Assembly (NCBI RefSeq): GCF_014650815.1
Contig: NZ_BMVR01000003.1
Location: 1 to 64,000, forward strand
Length of the DNA: 64,000 nucleotides
Reading direction: 5' to 3'
Origin: Streptomyces flavofungini
Lineage (GTDB): Bacteria; Actinomycetota; Actinomycetes; Streptomycetales; Streptomycetaceae
Within the stretch, counting starts at the first letter, position 1. Each line of letters begins with the position of its first letter. This document shows positions 8,489 through 15,586 of this stretch, in pieces. The position numbers and the translations under genes are program-made. The notes beneath the pieces are model-generated. The model was not told the origin of the DNA. It did no database searches and saw nothing but the letters and a program-made list of their open reading frames with translations.

Positions 8489-9017
8489 GACCTCCACGAC
8501 TGCCGCAAGCCCGACGAACGCCGCGACCAGCACGAACCGTGCGCACGCCGTGGCTGCGAACCCCGTCCAGCGCGTGCCCCCGGCGGCACCCGCCGCGGCC
8601 GCCGCCTACTTCTCCGCGAGCCTCGCCTTCCACGCGGACGTGTCCGACGTCGCCGCCGCGCTCGCCGCCGACGGCGACCCCGGCTTCGTCGTCGTCGATT
8701 CCCGCTCCACCGCCTCCTGGGACCAGGGCCACGTCCCCGGCGCCGTCCACCTGCCCACCGCGCTCATCCCGGCCCAGGCCGAGCAGCTCCTGGACAGGTC
8801 GGTCCCGGTCGTCACCTATTGCTGGGGCCCCGGCTGCAACGGCGCGACCCGTGCCGCCCTCGCCCTGGCCGAGCTGGGCTTCCAGGTCAAGGAGATGCTC
8901 GGCGGCTTCGAGTACTGGGCCCGCGAGGGCTTCGCGTACGAGACCTGGGAGGGCCCGGAGCGCCGCACCGCGGACCCGCTGACGGCCCCCGCGGACGGGG
9001 CGGACTGCGGCTGCTGA
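8487..9017 (+). CDS. Single-domain rhodanese-like sulfurtransferase
   Basis: A 176-residue protein with a low-complexity Ala/Thr/Pro-rich N-terminus (1-40) and one rhodanese domain. VVDSRSTASWDQGHVPGAVHLP (split here across residues 68-90) is the conserved CDC25/rhodanese front end, and the active-site loop is YCWGPGCNGA, with Cys112 the likely persulfide carrier. The C-terminus ends DGADCGC, a Cys-rich tail that could bind metal or accept sulfur. ATG at 8487 overlaps the right TTGGCCAT motif, so the mRNA may be nearly leaderless and directly sensitive to the divergent Lrp regulator. The physiological sulfur acceptor is unknown. Confidence 0.85.
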   Translation: MTSTTAASPTNAATSTNRAHAVAANPVQRVPPAAPAAAAAYFSASLAFHADVSDVAAALAADGDPGFVVVDSRSTASWDQGHVPGAVHLPTALIPAQAEQLLDRSVPVVTYCWGPGCNGATRAALALAELGFQVKEMLGGFEYWAREGFAYETWEGPERRTADPLTAPADGADCGC

Positions 9018-9045
9018 GCCGGACGGGCGGAGGGCGGGCCCCGGC

Positions 9046-9423
9046 TCACATCGGCTGTACGAAGTCCGCCCGCCACGCGGGCGACGGGTCGGCGCCGACC
9101 TCGCTCCAGTACTCGCGGCCCGCGACGATCCGCCCGTCCCACACCGTCCAGAAGGAGGCCACGCGGTGGGTCCCCATGGCCTCGTGCTCCACCTCCACCT
9201 CGGAGACCACCGTGTCGCCGTCCGCCACGATCCGCAGCAGGCGGATCGACCAGCCTTCCGGGTACTCCGCGTTCACGCGCAGGTAGTTGTCCCTGCCCAC
9301 GATGCGCTCGGCGCTGACCGGCCACTCGACGACGACGTCCTCGGCAAGGAGCGCCCCCACCCCCGCCCAGTCCCGTGCCTGCATGCGGTCCCACAGCGCC
9401 GTGACGATCTCCGTAGGTGTCAT
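9046..9423 (-). CDS. SnoaL/NTF2-like domain protein
   Basis: A 125-residue protein with the cone-shaped NTF2-like fold pattern: helix MTPTEIVTALWDRMQARDW, then LLAEDVVVEWP, and the closing strands HRVASFWTVWDGRIVAGREYW. Members act as small-molecule isomerases/cyclases or binding proteins; nothing here fixes a substrate. ATG ending at 9423 gives the usual family start, and the longer in-frame extension encodes repeat DNA, so it was excluded. It is monocistronic and divergent from the SDR at 9576. Confidence 0.8.
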   Translation of the reverse strand: MTPTEIVTALWDRMQARDWAGVGALLAEDVVVEWPVSAERIVGRDNYLRVNAEYPEGWSIRLLRIVADGDTVVSEVEVEHEAMGTHRVASFWTVWDGRIVAGREYWSEVGADPSPAWRADFVQPM

Positions 9424-9471
9424 GCGGGCATCGTGGCAGCAGCCACTGACAACGGGCGTTCGACCGCGTCC

Positions 9472-9529
9472 GGTTGAGCCCGTCCACCGGGTTGAGCCCG
9501 TCCACCCTGGCCGGTCCCGTCCACCCTGG
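9472..9529 (+). repeat. Short direct repeats between the SnoaL-like and SDR genes
   Basis: GGTTGAGCCCGTCCACC occurs at 9472-9488 and 9490-9506, and a partial copy CCCGTCCACCCTGG at 9516-9529. It occupies most of the 152-nt divergent intergenic region. It may be slippage-derived or a site array; no known regulator is matched. Confidence 0.7.
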
Positions 9530-9575
9530 TTAATCACGTGCGCCCGCGAGACATGAGCGCCCATCATGATCTGTC

Positions 9576-10421
9576 ATGCCCCAGCTTCCCCAGCCCACCG
9601 CCGCCGAACTCCGCCGCGACCCGCTGCCGTTGCGAGGCCGCACCGCTCTCGTCACCGGCGCGAGCCGCCGCGGCGGCATCGGCCACGCCGTCGCCCGCCG
9701 TCTCGTCGCGTACGGGGCGAGCGTCTATCTGCACCACCATGTACCGCACGACGCCGAGATGCCCTGGGGCGCCGACCGGCCGGAGGACGTCGTCGCCTCC
9801 GTGCGCGCGGCGCAGGCCGACCCGGACGCCCGCGTCTGCCACGGCCCCGCGGACCTCGCCGACGCCGCCGCGCCCGCCGCGCTCATCGCCGCGGCGGCCG
9901 AAGCGCTCGGCGGGCGCCTGGACATCCTCGTCGCCAACCACGCCCGCAGCGGCCGGGACGGCACCCTCGACGAGATCGACGCGGACATGCTCGACGCCCA
10001 CTGGGCGGTCGACACCCGCTCGGTGATCCTGCTCGTGCAGGCGTACGCACGGTTGCGCGCCGGGCTCGCGCCGCGCACGCCCGGCGGCCGCGTCATGATG
10101 ATGACGTCGGGCCAGGACATCGCGGGCGGCATGCCGGGCGAGATCGCGTACGGCCTGCAGAAGGGGGCGCTCGCCTCGGCGACCCGTTCGCTCGCCACCT
10201 CGCTCGCCGACCTCGCCGTCACCGTGAACACCGTCAACCCCGGCCCTGTGGACACGGATTACCTGACGGGCAAGGAGTACGACGCCATCGCGGCACTCTT
10301 CCCCGCGGGCCGCTGGGGGATGCCCGACGACCCGGCCCGTCTCATCGCGTGGCTCGCGACGGACGAGGCCGAGTGGGTCACCGGGCAGGTCGTCAACTCG
10401 GAGGGCGGCGTCCGGCACTGA
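9576..10421 (+). CDS. SDR-family NAD(P)-dependent oxidoreductase
   Basis: A 281-residue classical short-chain dehydrogenase/reductase. The cofactor loop is TGASRRGGIG (residues 27-36), the catalytic triad is Ser178, Tyr192 and Lys196 (YGLQK), and NPGPVDTDY follows the catalytic region. The usual NNAG is VANHAR here, a common variant. Residues 50-75 contain a slightly expanded loop rich in His/Pro. The C-terminal WVTGQVVNSEGG is typical of the fold. Substrate is not predictable. It stands alone, with a strong hairpin directly downstream before the convergent DUF885 gene. Confidence 0.9.
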   Translation: MPQLPQPTAAELRRDPLPLRGRTALVTGASRRGGIGHAVARRLVAYGASVYLHHHVPHDAEMPWGADRPEDVVASVRAAQADPDARVCHGPADLADAAAPAALIAAAAEALGGRLDILVANHARSGRDGTLDEIDADMLDAHWAVDTRSVILLVQAYARLRAGLAPRTPGGRVMMMTSGQDIAGGMPGEIAYGLQKGALASATRSLATSLADLAVTVNTVNPGPVDTDYLTGKEYDAIAALFPAGRWGMPDDPARLIAWLATDEAEWVTGQVVNSEGGVRH

Positions 10422-10434
10422 CGCCGTCATGGCC

Positions 10435-10478
10435 GGGGCGGCGGCGCTCCGGATGCGCTCCGAGTGCCCCGCCGCCCC
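10435..10478. terminator. Bidirectional GC-rich hairpin between convergent genes
   Basis: GGGGCGGCGG (10435-10444) pairs perfectly with CCGCCGCCCC (10469-10478) around a 24-nt loop, with no U-tract. It lies between the SDR stop (10421) and the DUF885 stop (10526), the expected place for a shared actinomycete terminator. Confidence 0.6.
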
Positions 10479-10497
10479 GCTCTCCGTGGTGTCAGGG

Positions 10498-10550
10498 CGC
10501 CGACAACTCGTCCACCTTCAGCGCGTCACAACGCCGACAGCTCGTCCACC
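10498..10550. repeat. Duplication of the 3' end of the DUF885 gene
   Basis: CGCCGACAACTCGTCCACC (10498-10516) is repeated with one change at 10532-10550, where it encodes the VDELSAL C-terminus on the minus strand. The outer copy lies just past the stop codon, consistent with a short tandem duplication. Confidence 0.6.
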
Positions 10551-12238
10551 AGATCGTCGAGCCCGAGCGACCCCTGCGACAGCGCCGCCATGTGCCACGC
10601 CTTCGCGTCGAACGCGTCGCCGTGCCGCCGCCGCGCGTTCTCGCGGCCGAGCAGCCACGCGCGCTCGCCGAGCTTGTAGCCGATGGCCTGGCCGGGGATC
10701 GTGAGGTAGCGGGTCATCTCGCTCTCCACGAAGTCCGCGGGCCGGCTGCAGTGCGAGCCGTAGAACTCCTGTGCCAGTTCGGGCGTCCAGCGCTCGCCCG
10801 GGTGGAACGGCGAGTCCGCCGGGATCTCCAGCTCCAGGTGCATGCCGATGTCGACGATGACCCGCAGCGCGCGCATCATCTGCGCGTCCAGGTAGCCGAG
10901 GCGCCGCTCGGGGTCGGTGAGGAAGCCCAGCTCGTCCATCAGGCGCTCCGCGTACAGGGCCCAGCCCTCCGCGTTGGCGCTGACCATGCCCACGGTCGCC
11001 TGGTAGCGGGACAGGTTCTCGGCGACGTGCGCCCACTGCGCGATCTGCAGGTGGTGGCCGGGCACGCCCTCGTGGTACCAGGTGGACACCAGGTCGTACA
11101 CGGGGAAGCGGGTCTCGCCCATGGTGGGCAGCCAGGTCCGGCCGGGCCGCGAGAAGTCCTCGGAGGGGCCGGTGTAGTACGGGGCCGCCGCACCGCCGGG
11201 CGGCGCGATCCGCGACTCCACCTTCCGTACCCGCTCGGCGAGTTCGAAGTGCGTGCCGTCAAGCGCCTCGATCGCCTCGTCCATGAGGTCCTGCAGCCAC
11301 TGCCTGACCTCGTCGACGCCCTCGATGTGCGCGCCGTGCTCGTCGACGTGCGCGAGCGCCGCCCACGGCGTCGCCGCGCCCGGCAGGATCTTCTCGGCCT
11401 CGGCCCGCATCTCGCCGAGCAGCCGGTGGTACTCGGCCCAGCCGTACGCGTACGCCTCGTCGAGATCCAGGTCCGTGCCGTTGAAGTGGCGCGACATGCG
11501 GGCGTAGCGCTCGCGGCCCACGACCTCGGGCGCGCCCGCGATCGCGGGCGCGTACACGTCCCGCATCCAGTCGCGCAGCGCCACGACCGCGCCGGTCGCC
11601 GCCTTCGCGGCCGTGTCCAGTTCGGTCCGCAGCGCCTGCGGCCCGTCCGCCGCGAACTCCTCGTACCAGCCGGGCCCGCCCTCGGCCCCCGCCCACTGCG
11701 TGAGCTGCTCGACGAACGTCGCCGTCGGCCGGGGCGCCGCGAACAGCTCGCGCTCCAGGCCGAGTTCGAGCGAGGCGCGATAGCCCTCGTACGCCGCGGG
11801 CACCGCCCGCAGCCGGTCGGCGATCGCTGCCCAGTCCTCGTCCGTGTCCATCGGCGTGACCGTGAAGATCTCCCGGACCGAGTGCGGCGGGGTGTGCAGG
11901 TTGCCGACGGCGCGCAGGCCCTCGTCGGCGTCGTGCACGGCCAGTTCCGCCGTGAGCCGCTCGCGCAGCAGCCGCGCGCAGCGCCGCTCCACCTCGGCGT
12001 CGGCGCCCGGGCGCCCCTCCGCCTCGTCGAGCCGCGCCAGCGTCGTGCGCGCGAGCGCCGCGAGGGCGTCCAGGCCCGCGGGGGAGAGGTCGGGGAGCTT
12101 GCTGCTGCTCTCCTTGACGCCGAGGTAGGTGCCGGTGACGGGGTCGAGGGCGATGAGCTCGTCGACGTAGGTGTCGGCGACCTCGCGGGGCAGCGGGCCG
12201 GGGCCCGCGGCCGTGGGGGTGATGTTCGTGTCTGACAT
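10526..12238 (-). CDS. DUF885-family zinc metallopeptidase-like protein
   Basis: A 570-residue, mostly helical cytosolic protein with the DUF885 zinc signature HEGVPGHH (His389-Glu390 ... His395-His396) and the downstream Glu in the AEGWALYAE block, as in gluzincin-type carboxypeptidases. PTMGETRFPVYDLVSTWY precedes the motif, and DAQMMRALRVIVDIGMH follows. No signal peptide is seen. ATG ending at 12238 (MSDTNITP) is chosen over the 12-residue upstream extension. Size is normal for the family. A peptidase role is inferred from the complete metal site; substrate unknown. It is divergent from the tetR gene at 12361. Confidence 0.9.
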   Translation of the reverse strand: MSDTNITPTAAGPGPLPREVADTYVDELIALDPVTGTYLGVKESSSKLPDLSPAGLDALAALARTTLARLDEAEGRPGADAEVERRCARLLRERLTAELAVHDADEGLRAVGNLHTPPHSVREIFTVTPMDTDEDWAAIADRLRAVPAAYEGYRASLELGLERELFAAPRPTATFVEQLTQWAGAEGGPGWYEEFAADGPQALRTELDTAAKAATGAVVALRDWMRDVYAPAIAGAPEVVGRERYARMSRHFNGTDLDLDEAYAYGWAEYHRLLGEMRAEAEKILPGAATPWAALAHVDEHGAHIEGVDEVRQWLQDLMDEAIEALDGTHFELAERVRKVESRIAPPGGAAAPYYTGPSEDFSRPGRTWLPTMGETRFPVYDLVSTWYHEGVPGHHLQIAQWAHVAENLSRYQATVGMVSANAEGWALYAERLMDELGFLTDPERRLGYLDAQMMRALRVIVDIGMHLELEIPADSPFHPGERWTPELAQEFYGSHCSRPADFVESEMTRYLTIPGQAIGYKLGERAWLLGRENARRRHGDAFDAKAWHMAALSQGSLGLDDLVDELSAL

Positions 12239-12323
12239 GCGGACATCCTGATACGGGACAGGGCCGCACGTCACGGGCGCGTTGCCGCCGCACGGGGCGC
12301 GGCGGCGATCTTCCTTCCTTTAG

Positions 12324-12352
12324 TTGACTGATCGTTCCAGATGGAGTTAGCG
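12324..12352 (+). promoter_or_regulatory. tetR promoter with operator TTGACTGATCGTTCCAG
   Basis: The -35-like TTGACT (12324-12329) is followed after 17 nt by TTAGCG (12347-12352), just before the ATG at 12361. The operator-like block TTGACTGATCGTTCCAG (12324-12340) recurs, inverted and nearly unchanged, at 13171-13187 before the oxidoreductase gene. It is centred on GATC, like many TetR operators. The repeat pair is seen in sequence; TetR binding is inferred. Confidence 0.65.
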
Positions 12353-12360
12353 TCTGTCCC

Positions 12361-12945
12361 ATGGCCAGGACCAAGGAATTCGACCCCGACGCCGCGCTCA
12401 GGGCCGCGCTCGACCTGTTCTGGAGCCGTGGCTACGAGGCGACGTCCATGGCGGACCTCGTCGAGCACCTGGGTATCGGCCGCGCCAGTATCTACGCGAC
12501 CTTCGGCAACAAGCGCGAGCTGTATCTGAAGGCGATGGACCGCTACACGGAACTCAACGATCCGCTGCTGCTCGACGAACTCTCCCGGCCGGGACCCGCG
12601 CTGCCGGGCATCCGTGCCCTGTTCGACCGGTTCGTGGCCGAGTCGTCGGCGCCCGACTCCCGGCTCGCGGGCTGCTTCGTCACCAACACGGCGGCGGAGC
12701 TGGCCCCGCACGACCCCGCGGCCGACCGCAGGGTCGAGCTGAACTGGGAGCAGATCGAGACGCTCCTCCATGCCGCGCTCACCCGCGCGCGGGCCCAGGG
12801 GGAGATCCCCGCGGACCGTGATCCGCGTGCCCTCGCCCGCATGCTGCTCGTGCTGTTGCAGGGGATGCGGGTGGTCGGCAAGGTCTCCGGCGGGGAGGCC
12901 CGGGTGCGGGGGGCGGCGAAACAGGCGCTGGCCCTGCTCGTGTAG
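12361..12945 (+). CDS. TetR/AcrR-family repressor
   Basis: A 194-residue regulator. The N-terminal HTH spans about residues 8-55 (ALDLFWSRGYEATSMADLVE, then GIGRASIYATFGNKRELYLK). The C-terminal ligand domain includes GCFVTNTAAELAPHD, the pattern of TetR_C_6-like members that sense small hydrophobic or aldehyde-type ligands. It likely represses itself and the downstream oxidoreductase-MFS pair, since the same operator occurs in both promoters. It starts only about 8 nt after the predicted -10, so a very short leader is expected. Confidence 0.9.
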   Translation: MARTKEFDPDAALRAALDLFWSRGYEATSMADLVEHLGIGRASIYATFGNKRELYLKAMDRYTELNDPLLLDELSRPGPALPGIRALFDRFVAESSAPDSRLAGCFVTNTAAELAPHDPAADRRVELNWEQIETLLHAALTRARAQGEIPADRDPRALARMLLVLLQGMRVVGKVSGGEARVRGAAKQALALLV

Positions 12946-12954
12946 ACGCACGCT

Positions 12955-13010
12955 GTCTCCGGGTCTCCGGGTCTCCGGGTCTCCGGGTCTCCGGGTCTCC
13001 GGGTCTCCGG
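12955..13010 (+). repeat. Seven tandem GTCTCCGG octamers
   Basis: Seven perfect copies of GTCTCCGG run from 12955 to 13010 and fade into degenerate copies to about 13035. A second pair of 15-nt repeats (GTCCCAACTCCCTCT) lies at about 13067-13096. The 225-nt gap between the tetR stop and the oxidoreductase operator is almost entirely simple repeat, with no ORF. Copy number is likely to vary between strains. Confidence 0.85.
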
Positions 13011-13170
13011 GCCTCGGGGTTTCCGGGTCTTCCGGGGTTCAGCTCTCCCTGCTCCAGCCCTCTCCGTCCCAACTCCCTCTGTCCCAACTCCCTCTCTTCC
13101 ACGTCCCTCTGCCTGGACTCGACCTGCCTTGACGGTTCGTGTCCCGGGCAGGGATTCTCACGCCTCAATA

Positions 13171-13187
13171 ACAGAACGATCGGTCAA
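13171..13187. promoter_or_regulatory. Second copy of the TetR operator, before the oxidoreductase
   Basis: ACAGAACGATCGGTCAA reads on the minus strand as TTGACCGATCGTTCTGT, matching the tetR promoter copy at 13 of its first 14 positions. The core GAACGATCGGTC is an imperfect palindrome. It lies 30-46 nt upstream of the ATG at 13217. Confidence 0.65.
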
Positions 13188-13216
13188 TTATGACAGTCTC
13201 TTCGAGGAGGACGCAC

Positions 13217-14128
13217 ATGGCGCAGAAGAAGGTCGCCGTACTGGGCACCGGGATCATCGGCGCGCCCGTGGCCCGCCATCTGCAGGCGCACTTCGCGGTA
13301 CGCGTCTGGAACAGGACCCACGCCAGGGCGGAACCCCTCGCCGCGTACGAGGGCATCGAGGTGTGCGGCACCCCGGCCGAGGCGGTCGCGGGCGCCGACG
13401 TCGTGGTGACCGTCCTCAAGGACGGACCCGCCGTGCGCGAGGCGCTGACGGCGGCCGCGCCCGCGCTGGCCGAGGGCGCGGTGTGGGTGCAGTTGAGCAC
13501 GGTCGGCGCGGACGCGATCGACGAGCTGGCGCGGCTCGCGGAGGAGTACGGGCTCGTGCTGTACGACGCGCCGGTGCAGGGCACCAAGCAGCCCGCGGAG
13601 AACGGCGCGTTGGTGATCCTCGCCTCGGGGCCGCGCGCCGCCGGGGAGCCGCTGGAGCCGGCGCGGCTGGTGTTCGACGCGATCGGCGGGCGCACGGTCT
13701 GGGTCTCGGACGAGCCCGGCGTGGCCAGCCGCCTCAAGCTCGCCCTGAACAGCCTCGTGTTCGCCCTCACGCATGGCGCCGCCGAGAGCCTCGCCCTGGC
13801 CGAGGCGTTGGGCGTGGACCCGGCGCTGGTCGTCGACGCGGTCGCGGGCGGACCGCTGGACAGCGGGTTCTTCCAGGCCAAGGCCGCCGCGATGCTCAAG
13901 GGCGACTACGCGACCAGCTTCTCCGTGGGCAACTCGGTCAAGGACGCGGAACTCGTCGTGGCGGCGGCGGAGTCGGCCGGGGTGGCGGCCGAGGTGAGCG
14001 CGGCCGGGCTGGACAGGTTCCGGCGGGCGGCCGACGCCGGGCACGGGGACAAGGACATGGCTGCCTCGTACCTCGTGGCCCGGCCCGCCCAGGGCGCTCC
14101 CGCCGACCGTGCCGGAGGCGTCGCGTGA
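13217..14128 (+). CDS. NAD(P)-dependent beta-hydroxyacid dehydrogenase-type oxidoreductase
   Basis: A 303-residue protein of the 3-hydroxyisobutyrate dehydrogenase / imine reductase superfamily. The Rossmann motif VLGTGIIGAPVARHL opens the protein (about residues 8-22). The substrate-binding region VWVQLSTVGADAIDELA and YDAPVQGTKQPAENGALVIL follow, and the C-terminal all-helical domain carries the SRLKLALNSL helix, whose Lys is the usual catalytic position. An ideal GAGGAGG (13204-13210) sits 6 nt before ATG 13217, deciding the start over ATG 13190. It overlaps the MFS start (GTGA), so export and reduction are coupled. Substrate unknown: hydroxyacid, aldehyde or imine. Confidence 0.88.
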   Translation: MAQKKVAVLGTGIIGAPVARHLQAHFAVRVWNRTHARAEPLAAYEGIEVCGTPAEAVAGADVVVTVLKDGPAVREALTAAAPALAEGAVWVQLSTVGADAIDELARLAEEYGLVLYDAPVQGTKQPAENGALVILASGPRAAGEPLEPARLVFDAIGGRTVWVSDEPGVASRLKLALNSLVFALTHGAAESLALAEALGVDPALVVDAVAGGPLDSGFFQAKAAAMLKGDYATSFSVGNSVKDAELVVAAAESAGVAAEVSAAGLDRFRRAADAGHGDKDMAASYLVARPAQGAPADRAGGVA

Positions 14129-15423
14129 GGGGTGCCGGTGGGGCCTCCGCCGATTCGAGGGCGGTCACCGGTACGCCGACCGGCGGGGCCTCCGCCGATA
14201 CGGCGGCGGTCACCGGTACGCCGACCGCCACCGACCCGGGCAAGCCCCCGACCGCGGACCGCATACCCATCGCCCGGCTGCTCGCCTTCACCACCGCCGG
14301 ATTCCTCACGATCATGACGGAGACGATGCCCGCCGGGCTGCTGCCCCAGATCGGGCGGGGCCTGGACGTGTCGGAGGGGCTCGCCGGGCAGCTCGTCACG
14401 CTGTACGCCGTCGGCTCGGTCGTGGCCGCGATCCCGGTCATCGCCGCGACGCGCAGCGTACGGAGACGGCCGCTGCTCCTGTGCGCCGTCGGCGGCCTGT
14501 TCCTGTTCAACTCGGTGACCGCCCTGTCGTCCGACTACGCGCTCACCCTCGTGGCCCGGTTCGCCGCGGGCATGGCGGCGGGGGTGATCTGGGGGCTGCT
14601 CGCGGGGTACGCGCGGCGCCTCGTCCCGCCGCGACTGCAGGGCCGGGCGCTGGCCGTCGTGGGCGTGGGGCAGCCGGTCGCGCTGGCCTTCGGCGTGCCG
14701 CTCGGCGCGTGGCTGGGGTCGCTGTTCGACTGGCGCGGGGTGTTCTGGACGATGTCGGCGCTGGCGCTCGCCCTCATGGTGTGGGTGCGGGCCCTCGTGC
14801 CCGACTTCCCGGGGCAGGACGCGGGCAGCCGCGAGCCCGTACGGCGGATCTTCCTGAAGCCCGGCATCCGCCCGGTCCTCGGCGTGATCCTCCTCTGGAT
14901 CCTCGCGCACAACGTCCTCTACACCTACATCGCGCCGTACGCGAAGAAGTCCGGCCTCGACGACCGGGTCGACCTCGTCCTGCTGGTCTTCGGCGCCTCG
15001 GCCATCGCGGGCATCTGGGTGACGGGGCTGCTCGTCGACCGGATGCTGCGGGCGCTGACCCTGCTGGGGCTAGCCGGATTCGCCTGCGCCGCGCTCGTGC
15101 TCGGCGTCGGCAGCGGGTCGGCGGGCGCGGTGCTCGTGGGGGTCGTCGCGTGGGGTGCGACGTTCGGGGGCGCGCCCACGCTCCTCCAGACGGCGATCGC
15201 GGACACGGCCGGGGACGGGGCCGACGTCGCGCAGTCGATGCTGGTCACCGTCTTCAACCTCGCCGTCGCCGGTGGGGGCCTGGTCGGCGGGCTGCTCCTG
15301 GCGCCGGTCGGGGCGGCGGCCTTCCCGTGGCTCTTGTTGGTGCTGGGGCTGCTGGCGCTCGTGGTCGTCCGGTGGGCGCGCGGGCACGGGTTCACGCCGG
15401 GGGAGCGGGCTGCGGGCGCCTGA
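14125..15423 (+). CDS. MFS exporter, DHA1-like
   Basis: A 432-residue transporter with about twelve membrane helices after a 45-residue polar N-terminus. The first helix AFTTAGFLTIMTETMPAGLL and motif-A-like loop IAATRSVRRRPLLL resemble DHA1-type drug/arabinose exporters (AraJ/Cml type). GTG at 14125 overlaps the preceding TGA, giving translational coupling. The N-terminal tail contains two 15-residue repeats, GGASADSRAVTGTPT and GGASADTAAVTGTPT, from a 45-bp duplication. Together with the oxidoreductase and TetR it forms a typical ligand-induced detoxification or tailoring/efflux unit. Confidence 0.88.
   Translation: MRGAGGASADSRAVTGTPTGGASADTAAVTGTPTATDPGKPPTADRIPIARLLAFTTAGFLTIMTETMPAGLLPQIGRGLDVSEGLAGQLVTLYAVGSVVAAIPVIAATRSVRRRPLLLCAVGGLFLFNSVTALSSDYALTLVARFAAGMAAGVIWGLLAGYARRLVPPRLQGRALAVVGVGQPVALAFGVPLGAWLGSLFDWRGVFWTMSALALALMVWVRALVPDFPGQDAGSREPVRRIFLKPGIRPVLGVILLWILAHNVLYTYIAPYAKKSGLDDRVDLVLLVFGASAIAGIWVTGLLVDRMLRALTLLGLAGFACAALVLGVGSGSAGAVLVGVVAWGATFGGAPTLLQTAIADTAGDGADVAQSMLVTVFNLAVAGGGLVGGLLLAPVGAAAFPWLLLVLGLLALVVVRWARGHGFTPGERAAGA
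14140..14229 (+). repeat. 45-bp in-frame tandem duplication in the MFS N-terminus
   Basis: 14140-14184 and 14185-14229 are near-identical 45-bp units, in frame, expanding the cytosolic tail by 15 residues. The third copy fades at TATDPGKPP. Confidence 0.85.
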
Positions 15424-15508
15424 AACAGAGCCTGACGCAGACCCTGCGGCGACACCTGGGCGGGGCCTGGAAGTACGGCCCCTCCGGTACGCGGTACACG
15501 GCTACGGC

Positions 15509-15554
15509 GGACGCCCGCACCCCGATCGCACGAGGCGATGGGGCACGGGCGTCC
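15509..15554. terminator. Long imperfect hairpin between convergent genes
   Basis: GGACGCCCG...CCCC...ATCGC (from 15509) pairs with GCGAT...GGGG...CGGGCGTCC (to 15554) with only small mismatches. It lies between the MFS stop (15423) and the stop of the convergent GNAT gene (15587), so it probably serves both. The rest of 15424-15508 is unremarkable. Confidence 0.65.
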
Positions 15555-15586
15555 GGTCGAGGCTGGACCTATGGGTGGCGCAGGCG

